DNA of 64,000 nt from an uncultured Clostridia bacterium. GTDB taxonomy: Bacteria > Bacillota > Clostridia > Monoglobales > Monoglobaceae. How positions within the stretch are numbered: the stretch's first letter is position 1; every line of letters starts with the position of its first letter. Positions 42,447 to 50,997 of this stretch are shown one piece after another. Where the stretch lies: NCBI GenBank assembly GCA_910580105.1, contig CAJTWN010000001.1, forward strand, positions 496,001-560,000, in the 5' to 3' direction. The position numbers and the translations under genes are program-made. The notes beneath the pieces are model-generated. The model did no database searches and was not told where the DNA came from. It worked only from the letters and a program-made list of their open reading frames with translations.

Positions 42447-43640
42447 CTATTCCGCACAGACCGGTATCTCACCGTCCGCCACCATTACCCGCAGATGGTC
42501 GCCCCGTTTGACCTGTCCGGTTTGCTTTACCACCCTTCCGTCTTCATCCTTCAGAATGGAATATCCTCTCGCCATGGTGCCAAGGGGGCTGAGTCCGTCC
42601 AGTTTGGAAACCAGCAGCCGCATATCATTTTTCTTCTGCTCCAGCAAATTCTGATAGGATTTTTCAAACAGACGGCTTAACTGATCGAGATAAAGGCGGT
42701 GATCCTCAAGCTTTGCCACCGGATTCCTGAAGGCCGGCCGCCCTGCACAGGCTTTCACCCGTGCCCGTGCCCGTTCAACGCCGCGCTCTGCCTGGGCGTA
42801 CAGCCTGCGGTATACATTCTGGAATTTCTCCCGGAGCTCGATCTGTGACGGAACCACCAGCTCCGCCGCCGCCGAAGGCGTCGGCGCACGAAGATCCGCC
42901 ACAAAATCCGAAATGGTGAAGTCAATCTCATGACCGACTGCCGAGACGATTGGAATCCTGCTGTCATAGATGGCCCGCGCGACAATCTCTTCGTTAAACG
43001 ACCACAAATCTTCAATAGAGCCGCCGCCGCGTCCCACAATCAGAACGTCCGCAAGGCCGCTGGTATTGAAATACCCGATGGCCTCCACAATACTTTGTGC
43101 CGAATTTTCTCCCTGTACCAGAACGGGATAGAGCACCACGTCCGCATAGGAAAACCTGCGGGACAAAACATTCAGAATGTCACGGATTGCCGCCCCGGTG
43201 GGCGCCGTGACCACCCCAATCTTTTTGGGATACCTGGGAAGAGGCAGCTTGTGCCCAGGGTCAAACAGCCCTTCGGCTTCGAGCTTCTTCTTCAGTTTTT
43301 CAAAGGCAACATAAAGGTCTCCCACTCCCTCCGGCTCCATATGGTCGATATAGAGCTGATACTGCCCGTCACGCTCATAGACGCTCACCCGGCCATGGGC
43401 AACCACCTTCATCCCGTTCTCCGGCTTAAAGTCCAGTTTTGCCGCCGCACTGCGGAACATCACCCCACGCATCACACCGGTTTTATCCTTCAGCGACAGG
43501 TACATATGCCCGGAAGAATGGGCTTTAAAGTTGGATATTTCACCCTTAACTGCAAGATCCGTCAAAATTAAATCGCGGTTCATGATCTCTTTAATATATA
43601 AATTCACCTGTGTTACCGACAACGCTTCCCGCTCTAACAT
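42447..43640 (-). CDS. xseA: Exodeoxyribonuclease VII large subunit
   Basis: The 397-residue protein starts with an OB-fold (LSVTQVNLYIKEIMNRD, VKGEISNFKAHSSGHMY), continues with the catalytic region (LPLPRYPKKIGVVTAPTGAA, GRGGGSIEDLWSFN, VGHEIDFTISDFVADLRAPT) and ends with a coiled coil and GYSILKDEDG. The ATG at 43640 follows AGGAGG. Its length is slightly below average but complete. Confidence 0.95.
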   Translation of the reverse strand: MLEREALSVTQVNLYIKEIMNRDLILTDLAVKGEISNFKAHSSGHMYLSLKDKTGVMRGVMFRSAAAKLDFKPENGMKVVAHGRVSVYERDGQYQLYIDHMEPEGVGDLYVAFEKLKKKLEAEGLFDPGHKLPLPRYPKKIGVVTAPTGAAIRDILNVLSRRFSYADVVLYPVLVQGENSAQSIVEAIGYFNTSGLADVLIVGRGGGSIEDLWSFNEEIVARAIYDSRIPIVSAVGHEIDFTISDFVADLRAPTPSAAAELVVPSQIELREKFQNVYRRLYAQAERGVERARARVKACAGRPAFRNPVAKLEDHRLYLDQLSRLFEKSYQNLLEQKKNDMRLLVSKLDGLSPLGTMARGYSILKDEDGRVVKQTGQVKRGDHLRVMVADGEIPVCAE

Positions 43641-43856
43641 AAACCATCTCCTCCTTCCCTGTTTGTTTGCCTGCATCCTTTCAGGGTATCCCTGCACAAA
43701 TCCCCATGTTCTACATCTCCGCCATCTTCTCTGTCCGGGCTTGTCCGGCAGGATGACGGCATACATCTCCGCAAAATCAGGATGGAGCCGAACAATTACC
43801 GGCGTCGGGTACCCGAAACGCCGCTGCAGCCAAATGCTTTAAATCGGAGCAAAGAA

Positions 43857-44012
43857 TGACAAGCTTGCTTGAATCCTTCTTAGGCGATTGCAACCATCGC
43901 AGGGGGCTTTGCCCCGCAGGGTTTCAACGGGAGATTACAGCCCCCACTGAAAGTCTGATATAGAATCCGCCGCCTAAGCGGCGGGGACATCTGCGACAAG
44001 GTTATATGCCGA
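43857..44012. other. Palindrome-rich non-coding segment between nusB and xseA
   Basis: The 475-nt gap (43641-44115) holds no convincing gene. Part of it is highly self-complementary: CCGCCGCCTAAGCGGCGG (43967-43984), CAGGGGGCTTTGCCCCGCAG, and TTTCA/TGAAA flanking CGGGAGATTACAGCCCCC. It may be a structured RNA or a repeat family. The other part of the gap shows nothing I recognise. Confidence 0.45.
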
Positions 44013-44115
44013 AACAGAGCGACGGACGCCAACCGTCCGAACCGCCCTGCTTCTGTACTCCTTATTTCATTCCACCGGCGCTCCGAAGCCTTTTGCTTCC
44101 GCAGGCCGGGAAATA

Positions 44116-44514
44116 TCATTTCTTTCTGTCCCTGGCCATCCGGTCCAGGACGCCGTTGACAAATGCCGTTGCTTCTTCTCCGTCAAAGTTCTTCGCCAAC
44201 GCCACCGCCTCATTGACGGCAACCGGCGCCGGGATATCCTCTGCAAAGCAGATTTCATACGTGCCCAAACGCAGAACCGCCAGGCTGACCGCAGAAACGC
44301 GCGCAAAATCCCGTCCGCTGCTTGCGGCAATTTTGGCATCAATCTCGCTGATATTGGCAATCGTGCCCTCCACCGCCGCGCGGATATATTCCTGCTGATT
44401 GCCTGCATCGTTTTCCTCGAAAAAACGGGCGAGCAATTCTTCTATATCAGCAGGCTGAAATTTGTACTGAAACAACAACTTAAACGCATTTTCCCTTGCT
44501 TCTCTTCTGTTCAT
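44116..44514 (-). CDS. nusB: Transcription antitermination factor NusB
   Basis: The 132-residue protein has the family start NRREARENAFKLLFQYKFQP and the conserved ILRLGTYEI-like VLRLGTYEICFAEDIPAPVA, then VNEAVALAKNFDGEEATAFV. NusB with NusE binds boxA RNA to promote rRNA antitermination. It follows the asp23-like gene by 12 nt. Confidence 0.94.
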   Translation of the reverse strand: MNRREARENAFKLLFQYKFQPADIEELLARFFEENDAGNQQEYIRAAVEGTIANISEIDAKIAASSGRDFARVSAVSLAVLRLGTYEICFAEDIPAPVAVNEAVALAKNFDGEEATAFVNGVLDRMARDRKK

Positions 44515-44526
44515 AACTGTACTGAC

Positions 44527-45036
44527 TTAAACGTCAATCTCCTTTTCTTCGATATCGTTCTCTTCCGGCGCCAGGACAATTTCATCATCGGCAGGGGCAA
44601 TATCTTCCTCCTCTGCACTTTCGATGGACGGCGGCACTTCCGCTGTCACTTCCTGGGTCTTTTCCTCCCGCTCCACCTTCGGAACGTTGACGCCGTCAAC
44701 CGAGATATTGACTGCCGCCACGTGCAGGCCGGTCATAGCTTCAACCTCGCTCTTCACCTTTTCCTGAATCTCCCAGGCAATGTCCGGAATTTTTGTCCCA
44801 TATTCCACAATAATGGCAAGGTCAATGGTCACATCCTTCTCTGTCACGCTGACCTTGACGCCCTTGGACGGATTCTTTTTGCCGAGCAGTTCTGCAAAAC
44901 CGCCGGAAATTGTACTGACCATTCCGGCAACGCCTTCCACTGCCGCCGTAGCCAAAGACGCAATAATCGAGATGACCTCATCCGATATATTGACATTCCC
45001 GTTTTCATTTACCTCAGGATTCACTGTATTTTCCAT
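44527..45036 (-). CDS. Asp23/Gls24 family protein with acidic tail
   Basis: An Asp23 domain fills residues about 15-120 (ISDEVISIIASLATAAVEGV, VDLAIIVEYG-like IDLAIIVEYGTKIPDIAWEI). A Glu/Asp-rich disordered tail of about 45 residues follows and is absent from the paralogue at 11.5 kb. Asp23-type genes often lie between spoIIIAH and nusB in Clostridia, as here. Function beyond envelope stress is unknown. Confidence 0.9.
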   Translation of the reverse strand: MENTVNPEVNENGNVNISDEVISIIASLATAAVEGVAGMVSTISGGFAELLGKKNPSKGVKVSVTEKDVTIDLAIIVEYGTKIPDIAWEIQEKVKSEVEAMTGLHVAAVNISVDGVNVPKVEREEKTQEVTAEVPPSIESAEEEDIAPADDEIVLAPEENDIEEKEIDV

Positions 45037-45119
45037 GAGAAACCCTCCTCAATCTAATTTTCTGTTGGTTATTTTAACAAATGCTTTCCTTTCAGCAACA
45101 CCCTATCACTTTCAGAAAA

Positions 45120-45345
45120 ACCCAAAGATTTTCCTTTTCCTCCAGCAGAGCCGCGTCGGCACCCGGTTTTTCACAGAAAAACCTTCGCTCTGCACGGCCG
45201 GCGCCTCTTCTTTTCATAAAACACACCGCCGGCATTTTGTAGAAGCCATAGCTTGACCAGCCCAACATGACACGCCCGCCCCGTGCGCCGCAGAAGCACC
45301 AAACAAATCCGCGGCACCCGGTAAAATATTTTTCCTCTGTGCCGT
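45120..45345 (-). repeat. Degenerate copy of the 56-kb intergenic repeat
   Basis: On the minus strand AAAAGAAGAGGCGCCGGC, GCGAAGGTTTTTC and GTGCCGACGCGGC resemble the start of the ~340-bp repeat at 55877 and 56808. The match is partial and broken, so this looks like a decayed relative. No gene is supported in 45037-45695. Confidence 0.5.
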
Positions 45346-45349
45346 CCGT

Positions 45350-45590
45350 GGAGTGGGCCAAACATCATGCCTGTGCATTAAATCAAGTGTCACACTTGCA
45401 CATTGGGTCAATCATCAAGCTTGCGCATTGGACCAGGTGTCACGCTTCTGCATTGGTTCAAACACCATGCCTGCGCATTGGGCAAAACACGTTCCTGCAT
45501 TGGGCCAGACATCATGCCTGTGCATTAAGTCAAGTGTCACACTTGCACAGTAGGTCAAGCAATCCACTTGTGCAGTGCTGTGATACGATG
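45350..45590. repeat. 25-nt degenerate tandem array with internal palindromes
   Basis: About nine or ten units recur every 22-25 nt; GCATT anchors fall at 45375, 45425, 45450, 45475, 45497 and 45522. A typical unit is GCATTGGGTCAA followed by a palindrome such as AAGTGTCACACTT. There are no unique spacers, so it is not a CRISPR. Isolated units of the same kind appear at 56581-56610 and 57148-57199. Confidence 0.75.
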
Positions 45591-45695
45591 TTCTCTCAGG
45601 AGGCAAAAGCATAACTTTTACCTCCATCATATGGTTATCGTATTTATTATAACATAACGAAAATCAGATTACAACATCAATTTTCCGATTCGGCA

Positions 45696-46292
45696 CTATT
45701 CGGCACTGATTTTTATATCTTTGACCGATGCACCGGTTTCAGAAACGACAATATCCTTTATCTGCGCGATTTTTGCACCGCTGATTTCGCCGCCCTTAAC
45801 AGTAACAGAAACACCCTGCTCGCTGATGAAGGCAAAACAGTCCTCATATCCTTTGGACTTGACCAAAGTTTCCACCGCCTTCTCTTTTTCGGCATATTCG
45901 GTTGCACTCTTCACCTTCTTACCGGCTTCTGTCTTATTTTCCTGGGATGCCTCGGCACTTTTGGCAGTTTTGTTCCATTCCTCCACTGCACTGCTGCGGG
46001 CCGCATCCCGTTCCTGCTTCAACTTTTCTAAGGAACCGCCGTTATTGCTTCCCTGCTGTCCCTCCTGTTTATTCTCTGCGTCTTTGTTTTGGCCTTCTTT
46101 GTTCTCGCCCTCTTTATTTTCCTGCTCTGCCTTCTGCTCTGCATTTACCGGCAGCGCATCGCTCGCCACCGGGACAGTTGTGATGTTCTCACGCTCAACC
46201 GTCCAGCGGTAATAGCCTGCCGCAATCACCAATGCAACCAACCCCAACAGCAATACCTGCTTTCCATGAAACACAAACTTTTTCTTACTCAT
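45696..46292 (-). CDS. spoIIIAH: Stage III sporulation protein SpoIIIAH
   Basis: The 198-residue protein has one membrane helix (about residues 12-29), a long Gln/Glu/Asn/Lys linker and the C-terminal YscJ/FliF-like ring domain (YEDCFAFISEQGVSVTVKGG, DIVVSETGASVKDIKI). It pairs with SpoIIQ across the engulfing membranes to form the feeding-tube channel. It is the last gene of the spoIIIA operon. Confidence 0.93.
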   Translation of the reverse strand: MSKKKFVFHGKQVLLLGLVALVIAAGYYRWTVERENITTVPVASDALPVNAEQKAEQENKEGENKEGQNKDAENKQEGQQGSNNGGSLEKLKQERDAARSSAVEEWNKTAKSAEASQENKTEAGKKVKSATEYAEKEKAVETLVKSKGYEDCFAFISEQGVSVTVKGGEISGAKIAQIKDIVVSETGASVKDIKISAE

Positions 46293-46331
46293 CTGTTTTG
46301 CTCCTTTCCATCTTCATGGTTTTAAATGGTT

Positions 46332-46901
46332 TTAATAAGTAACTTTGATCCTATGCGCCGAAAGCCCATAAATCGCCTTCACCGCATCATAAATTTCGAA
46401 TTTAACCTTTTCATCTTTTGCCCCTTCCGCGACCACAAGGATGCCCGATGGAGCCGGAAGCCTTTCCTCAACAACAAAAGGCGTCTTTTCCTTGCCGTCA
46501 TCGGTGAGCACCACACTCTTTTCCGTGCTGCTCTCCTCCGCATCCTTCTGCGTCTCCTCCGACTGCCGCAAAACCTTTTCCTTTGTATCCGTCGCCAGCT
46601 TCTTCTCACCTCCGCCATCTATACTGATAAACACCGAGACATTTCCTGCCCCGTTAATTTTTTTCAAAGTTTCAGAGAGCCGATACTCCATGTCCTTCAC
46701 ATACTGTCCGGCATCGGTGGTTTCTTTGTCCGCTTCTGCCGGTTTTTCCTCCTTCTTTTTGTCGCCGCCGCCGAAAAAACTGCTGACCGCAAGGACAAGA
46801 ATGGCGGCAATGATGACAAAAATCAGAATCTTGTTCGGTTTTGGGTTTTCGCCGTTTTCCGGTTTCTCTTTTTTTATCAAAGCTCGAAAGTTCAATTGCA
46901 T
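46332..46901 (-). CDS. spoIIIAG: Stage III sporulation protein SpoIIIAG
   Basis: A transmembrane helix (about residues 25-45) is followed by a charged linker and a ring-building motif domain (VSVFISIDGGGEKKLAT, GILVVAEGAKDEKVKFEIYD). SpoIIIAG forms a large ring in the mother-cell membrane. Its ATG overlaps the SpoIIIAF stop (TGATG). Confidence 0.93.
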   Translation of the reverse strand: MQLNFRALIKKEKPENGENPKPNKILIFVIIAAILVLAVSSFFGGGDKKKEEKPAEADKETTDAGQYVKDMEYRLSETLKKINGAGNVSVFISIDGGGEKKLATDTKEKVLRQSEETQKDAEESSTEKSVVLTDDGKEKTPFVVEERLPAPSGILVVAEGAKDEKVKFEIYDAVKAIYGLSAHRIKVTY

Positions 46902-47416
46902 CACCCATCAACAATATATTTTATGATTGTGTCCTCTTCTTCTATACCATATATTTTATGCAGCTGTTCTTTCACATAGCCGGTATAGTCATAGGCATCC
47001 GCCGCCTGAAAGACAACGGTAACGGATGTTATCTCCCCAAACTGCTCCCCTTCCTCCTCGTTCACCATACAGTGTACGGTGAATGTATGGTTCCCGATTC
47101 CCCCTGCAAGGGTCTCTTTTATCTTTTCCTCCAGCTTCTTTTTATAAAGGCGGATGACCGCTTGCCTCTGTTTCTCTCCCATATCTTCCGCCTGCATACT
47201 TGCCGACCTGGCCGGCGTTTCCAGCAGGCCGCCGGCGCCGCCGCCCTTTTCCATCCAGTGCATCACCGGCGCAATCAGGGTCAGCACCAGCAGAAGACCA
47301 ACCGTCAGCCGGACATATTTTGAAAGTCCGCCCTGGGGCAGAAGGGATTCGCAGATGGAACCGAAAATCATCACACCGGCAAGCAGCATTGCCCATTCTC
47401 TGAGCGCCTCCATCAT
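46901..47416 (-). CDS. spoIIIAF: Stage III sporulation protein SpoIIIAF
   Basis: The 171-residue protein has two N-terminal membrane helices (about 8-25 and 33-52) and a soluble ring-building domain ending in VKEQLHKIYGIEEEDTIIKY. GGGGG precedes the paired ATGs at 47416 and 47413; I list the first. Confidence 0.9.
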   Translation of the reverse strand: MMEALREWAMLLAGVMIFGSICESLLPQGGLSKYVRLTVGLLLVLTLIAPVMHWMEKGGGAGGLLETPARSASMQAEDMGEKQRQAVIRLYKKKLEEKIKETLAGGIGNHTFTVHCMVNEEEGEQFGEITSVTVVFQAADAYDYTGYVKEQLHKIYGIEEEDTIIKYIVDG

Positions 47417-47426
47417 CTGCACCCCC

Positions 47427-48611
47427 TTATCGTCCCAGCATCAGGACAGAGCTTCCCGCATTGACCACAACGGTCAGAATGATAACAAACATCACCGTCA
47501 CCGCTGCCAGCATGGAAAACAGAACCGATATAGAATCCGCCAGCCGCGATATGCAGGTAATAATTTTGGCATCGCTGACCGGCTCTGCCACCGCGGCGCT
47601 CAGCCGGAAAATAATCAGAATTGCACATATTTTCAGGATGGGCATCAATGCGGTAAGCACCACTGCAATGATGCCGACCACCCCCACCGAATTTTTGATC
47701 ACCACACTGCAGTTCATCACCGTCTCCACCGACTCTGCCAGAATTCCGCCCACCACCGGTATCAGATTCGAAGCCGCAAACTTTGAAAGCTTCACCGTCA
47801 GGCCATCCACACCGGCAGAGGCAATGCTCTGCAGACCCGCAACACTGATAAAGATGGTCAGCATTACGCTGAGGCTCCATTTGACCGCCGTGTTTAACAG
47901 CTTAACCAAACGGTCTGCCTTGAAATCCGAAGAAAGCCCGTTGACAATATTGAGGGCGGTGGTAATCATCACCAGGGGAATCAGTCCATACTCGATCACC
48001 CCGACGGCAATTTCGATTACCGAAAGCAGAACCGGCTCGAATACCGATGCAGAGACAATGGCGCCGGAGGTCAGCAATGTGGTGATCATCACCGGCACAA
48101 TAAAGCGCATGAATACGCCGAGATTCTGAATCGCCCCCTGCACAACGCCGGCCGCATCATAAAAGGCCGCCGACGCAACACCGGCAATCAGGATATAGAC
48201 CGCATAGTATGCCGCCTTCCCCACGGCAGATTTTCCAAATCCGCTGTCCAGTCCGGTGAGATAGGAACTGAGGACCGAGAGGCCGAGGATGATGGCCATC
48301 ATTTTCAGCGCGCCATAGACCTCGCCCAGCAGGAGCTGCAAAAGCCTGCGCAGCAGGGAACGGACATCCAGATCCAAATCCCCCGAAGCCGCCTGTTTCA
48401 GCAGTGCCTGGACCGAGAATTCTTCCTCCCCGTCAAGGGAAAGACCTTCCAGCCCCTCCGTCCCCTTCTTCAGCATATCCCCGTAAAATTCGAGGTAGGT
48501 ATCCATCACCTGCCTGGTCTCTTCTGACTCTGCGCTCTCTGCGGCTCCGGCAGATACCGGCAGACAGAGAAACAGCAGGAAACTGACGAGAAAAATCCAT
48601 TTTTTCCCCAT
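47427..48611 (-). CDS. spoIIIAE: Stage III sporulation protein SpoIIIAE
   Basis: The 394-residue polytopic protein begins with a signal-like helix (IFLVSFLLFLCLPVSAGA) and has about seven further helices. It resembles transporter or export-gate components and is thought to be the permease part of the SpoIIIA complex. It lies 18 nt after spoIIIAD. Confidence 0.93.
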   Translation of the reverse strand: MGKKWIFLVSFLLFLCLPVSAGAAESAESEETRQVMDTYLEFYGDMLKKGTEGLEGLSLDGEEEFSVQALLKQAASGDLDLDVRSLLRRLLQLLLGEVYGALKMMAIILGLSVLSSYLTGLDSGFGKSAVGKAAYYAVYILIAGVASAAFYDAAGVVQGAIQNLGVFMRFIVPVMITTLLTSGAIVSASVFEPVLLSVIEIAVGVIEYGLIPLVMITTALNIVNGLSSDFKADRLVKLLNTAVKWSLSVMLTIFISVAGLQSIASAGVDGLTVKLSKFAASNLIPVVGGILAESVETVMNCSVVIKNSVGVVGIIAVVLTALMPILKICAILIIFRLSAAVAEPVSDAKIITCISRLADSISVLFSMLAAVTVMFVIILTVVVNAGSSVLMLGR

Positions 48612-48628
48612 GGCATCTCTCTTTCCTT

Positions 48629-49021
48629 TCACGAAAAGTTTATCATACTGCTCACCAGGGAGAGCAGACGGTACAGTATCGGCATCGACATGGTCAAAAT
48701 CAGGACTTTGCCGCCAAGCTCTATCTTGGCGGCAATGGCCCCCTCCCCTGCGTCTTTGCACATTTCAGCAGCGAACTGGGTGACATAGGCCGCGCCAATC
48801 ATCTTGATAACGATACGGAAATAGGTGTTCTCCATGCCGACCTGGCCGGCAATATCTTCAAACATGGCAACCACCGCTTTTAAATAGGGGGCAACCATGG
48901 CAAAAATTGCTGCCGCTGCGATTACCGGAATTGCCGGCGAAAGTTCCGGCCTGTACTGCTTAATCAGCAGGGACAGAACCGCCGCCATCATTCCAAATCC
49001 AATGATCCGAAAAAGTTCCAT
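48629..49021 (-). CDS. spoIIIAD: Stage III sporulation protein SpoIIIAD
   Basis: The 130-residue membrane protein has four helices and the characteristic KMIGAAYVTQFAAEMCKDAG motif near residue 75. It is a small integral component of the SpoIIIA machine, made in the mother cell under sigma-E. Confidence 0.93.
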   Translation of the reverse strand: MELFRIIGFGMMAAVLSLLIKQYRPELSPAIPVIAAAAIFAMVAPYLKAVVAMFEDIAGQVGMENTYFRIVIKMIGAAYVTQFAAEMCKDAGEGAIAAKIELGGKVLILTMSMPILYRLLSLVSSMINFS

Positions 49022-49025
49022 AGCG

Positions 49026-49223
49026 TCACAACCCGAATACCGACTGGATGGTTTCGAACAGATTGCTGATTTCCTGGATAATCATCAAAAGAACCACAAT
49101 CAGACCGGCGATGGTGGTCATCATGGCCTGATCCTCCCGGCCTGCCCGAACCAGAAGCGTATTTAAAACCGCAACCAATATCCCGATTGCCGCCACCTTG
49201 AAAATTAAATCTACCCCACTCAT
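49026..49223 (-). CDS. spoIIIAC: Stage III sporulation protein SpoIIIAC
   Basis: This 65-residue protein has two membrane helices and the family pattern DLIFKVAAIGILVAVLNTLL, then AGREDQAMM and FETIQSVFGL. The ATG at 49223 has GAGGA 6 nt upstream; an ATG 6 nt earlier lies too close to that site. Confidence 0.92.
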   Translation of the reverse strand: MSGVDLIFKVAAIGILVAVLNTLLVRAGREDQAMMTTIAGLIVVLLMIIQEISNLFETIQSVFGL

Positions 49224-49275
49224 TGGCATTCCTCCTCAGCAAGACATCGAAAAACCGGCTTTCCAATGCCAAAAA

Positions 49276-49797
49276 TCAAAACAGCAAAATCACCACCAGA
49301 ATCCCGCTTAAAAAGCCAAGGCCGCGGTAGAGCTTCATGTCCGACTGCAAACGCCCGTCAAACCCGTCCCGGATATATTGTAACTTTGCCGATGCAAACG
49401 CAATGTTGTTTTTTTCCCGTTCATCGTCACCGGAACCGAACCGGGCAGCAAAGGCCGAGAGCGTCTCCAGCACATCATCGCCTGTACAGATTCCCCTTTT
49501 GTTTTTTTCCACCGCCAGATCCCAGGCTTCTCCAAAGCCGGCCCCTTTATGCTTTATCAGATACGCCCCTGCCTCCTCCAGAATCTTCCGGAGGACGCCT
49601 TCGCTGCCCATGGCAATCCGGCCGAGGCATTCGGTCAGCGGCAGGCGCAGAAAGACAATATTAAATTCCACTGCCTTTAAAAACTGAAGAAAATCCTCGA
49701 TTTGCCGGACCCGCAGCTTCTGCCGGGCGGCAAACAAAATTCCAAGATAGCCGCAGCCGACAATCACCACCGCGGCACAGATAATCTTCAAAGTCAT
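49276..49797 (-). CDS. spoIIIAB: Stage III sporulation protein SpoIIIAB
   Basis: The 173-residue protein has membrane helices at both ends (about 5-22 and 155-173) and a helical cytoplasmic core (RQIEDFLQFLKAVEFNIVF, LPLTECLGRIA). It resembles GspF-type assembly proteins. Its ATG overlaps the spoIIIAA stop (ATGA), so the two are coupled. Confidence 0.92.
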   Translation of the reverse strand: MTLKIICAAVVIVGCGYLGILFAARQKLRVRQIEDFLQFLKAVEFNIVFLRLPLTECLGRIAMGSEGVLRKILEEAGAYLIKHKGAGFGEAWDLAVEKNKRGICTGDDVLETLSAFAARFGSGDDEREKNNIAFASAKLQYIRDGFDGRLQSDMKLYRGLGFLSGILVVILLF

Positions 49798-50729
49798 ACA
49801 ATCTTCACCACCTCGGTCCTGATGTCATGTCCCGTCCCGGAAAGAGAGAGAATCACCGCCTGGGAAAAAAGCCCCTCTCCCAGCACCCGATACCCCATAC
49901 ACCTGTGGCGGACATCCTCCAGACTGGTCCCGTGGATGGATGCAATCACCGCTACGCCGCTCCCCACCGCAGAGGACAGGGCGGAAAATTCCCCTTCCTC
50001 CGCCACCTCATCGGTGATGATGACCCGCGGCGCCATGGTGCGGATCAGCATACGCACAGCCTCTTCCTTTACGCCGCCGGAAATGACATCGCTGCACATC
50101 CCCACATCATTGGAGGGCACCCCATGATAAACGGCGGCAATCTCGCCGCGGTCATCCGCGATCCCTGTGGCATACCCCAGATTGGAAATCTGCCGCGCAA
50201 TGTCCCGCAGCATGGTGGTTTTTCCCACCAGGGGCGGCGAGACCAGAAGGGTGTTGACAATCCGTCCGCCGGAAAACAGCACGGGCATAATTCCATCGGC
50301 ACAGCCCACCATCTGCCGGGCAATACGCAGGTTCAGCGACCCAATCTCGTGAAGAGCGGTCACCCTGCCCTCCTTCACCACCGCCCGTCCCGCAAAGCCA
50401 ACCCGGTGGCCGCCGGGAAGGGTGATATATCCCTGCCGGATTTCTTCGGTGTGGGCATAGACCGAATGCTCGCAGACCGCCTGAAAACACCATTCCACCT
50501 CTTCAGGCGTCACCGTATATGCCCGGAAACAATCATTGGCAATACTTCCAAAAGGCGTCACATAACAAAATTCCCGGCAGATGGAAACCCCCAGGGGAAG
50601 CCCTGCCCGGAGCCGGATTTCCTCGATTTCCCACGGGCTGTTCCTGATACAGCCGAGAAGGATATTCCGGATTTTGGGCGGTATATACATCAATATTTCA
50701 AAGACCTTATCCTGTCGTTCCTGTTCCAT
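49794..50729 (-). CDS. spoIIIAA: Stage III sporulation protein SpoIIIAA, AAA-type ATPase
   Basis: The 311-residue secretion-type ATPase has Walker A SPPLVGKTTMLRDIA, GIADDRGEIAAVYHGVPSND, and VIITDEVAEEGEF for Walker B. It is thought to energise assembly of, or transport through, the SpoIIIA-SpoIIQ channel. The ATG at 50729 follows AAAGGTG. A possible sigma-E -10 element (CATAGAAT on the minus strand, 50762-50769) lies about 35 nt upstream. Confidence 0.94.
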   Translation of the reverse strand: MEQERQDKVFEILMYIPPKIRNILLGCIRNSPWEIEEIRLRAGLPLGVSICREFCYVTPFGSIANDCFRAYTVTPEEVEWCFQAVCEHSVYAHTEEIRQGYITLPGGHRVGFAGRAVVKEGRVTALHEIGSLNLRIARQMVGCADGIMPVLFSGGRIVNTLLVSPPLVGKTTMLRDIARQISNLGYATGIADDRGEIAAVYHGVPSNDVGMCSDVISGGVKEEAVRMLIRTMAPRVIITDEVAEEGEFSALSSAVGSGVAVIASIHGTSLEDVRHRCMGYRVLGEGLFSQAVILSLSGTGHDIRTEVVKIV

Positions 50730-50893
50730 AGCAACACCTTTTCCCTGTCTTGATATACCAAATTCTATGAGGCTTTGTCCAAACTTAGAACCAGGTTCGT
50801 CCATCTCCCCCTTTTTGGATATAAAAAATTGTCGGTATCATCCAGCAATGCGGCTGAATCTATCTCCCCCTTCTCCCGGTTTTCTGCCACAAA

Positions 50894-50929
50894 AAAACTG
50901 CACCCCGAAACAAATTCGGAATGCAGTTT
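50894..50929 (-). terminator. Terminator of mscL
   Basis: On the minus strand AAACTGCA...CCGAA pairs with TTCGG...TGCAGTTT and is followed by a run of seven Ts, 70 nt after the mscL stop. It insulates spoIIIA from mscL. Confidence 0.85.
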
Positions 50930-50997
50930 CATTCTTTATTGGTTTAGTTAATTCTTTATATTATTGATTGAAACGTTCTGCCATACAAAATCCGGAT

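Noticed and set aside
45350..45590. CRISPR array
   Set aside because: Units are contiguous with a 22-25 nt period and degenerate; there are no unique spacers and no cas genes in the window.
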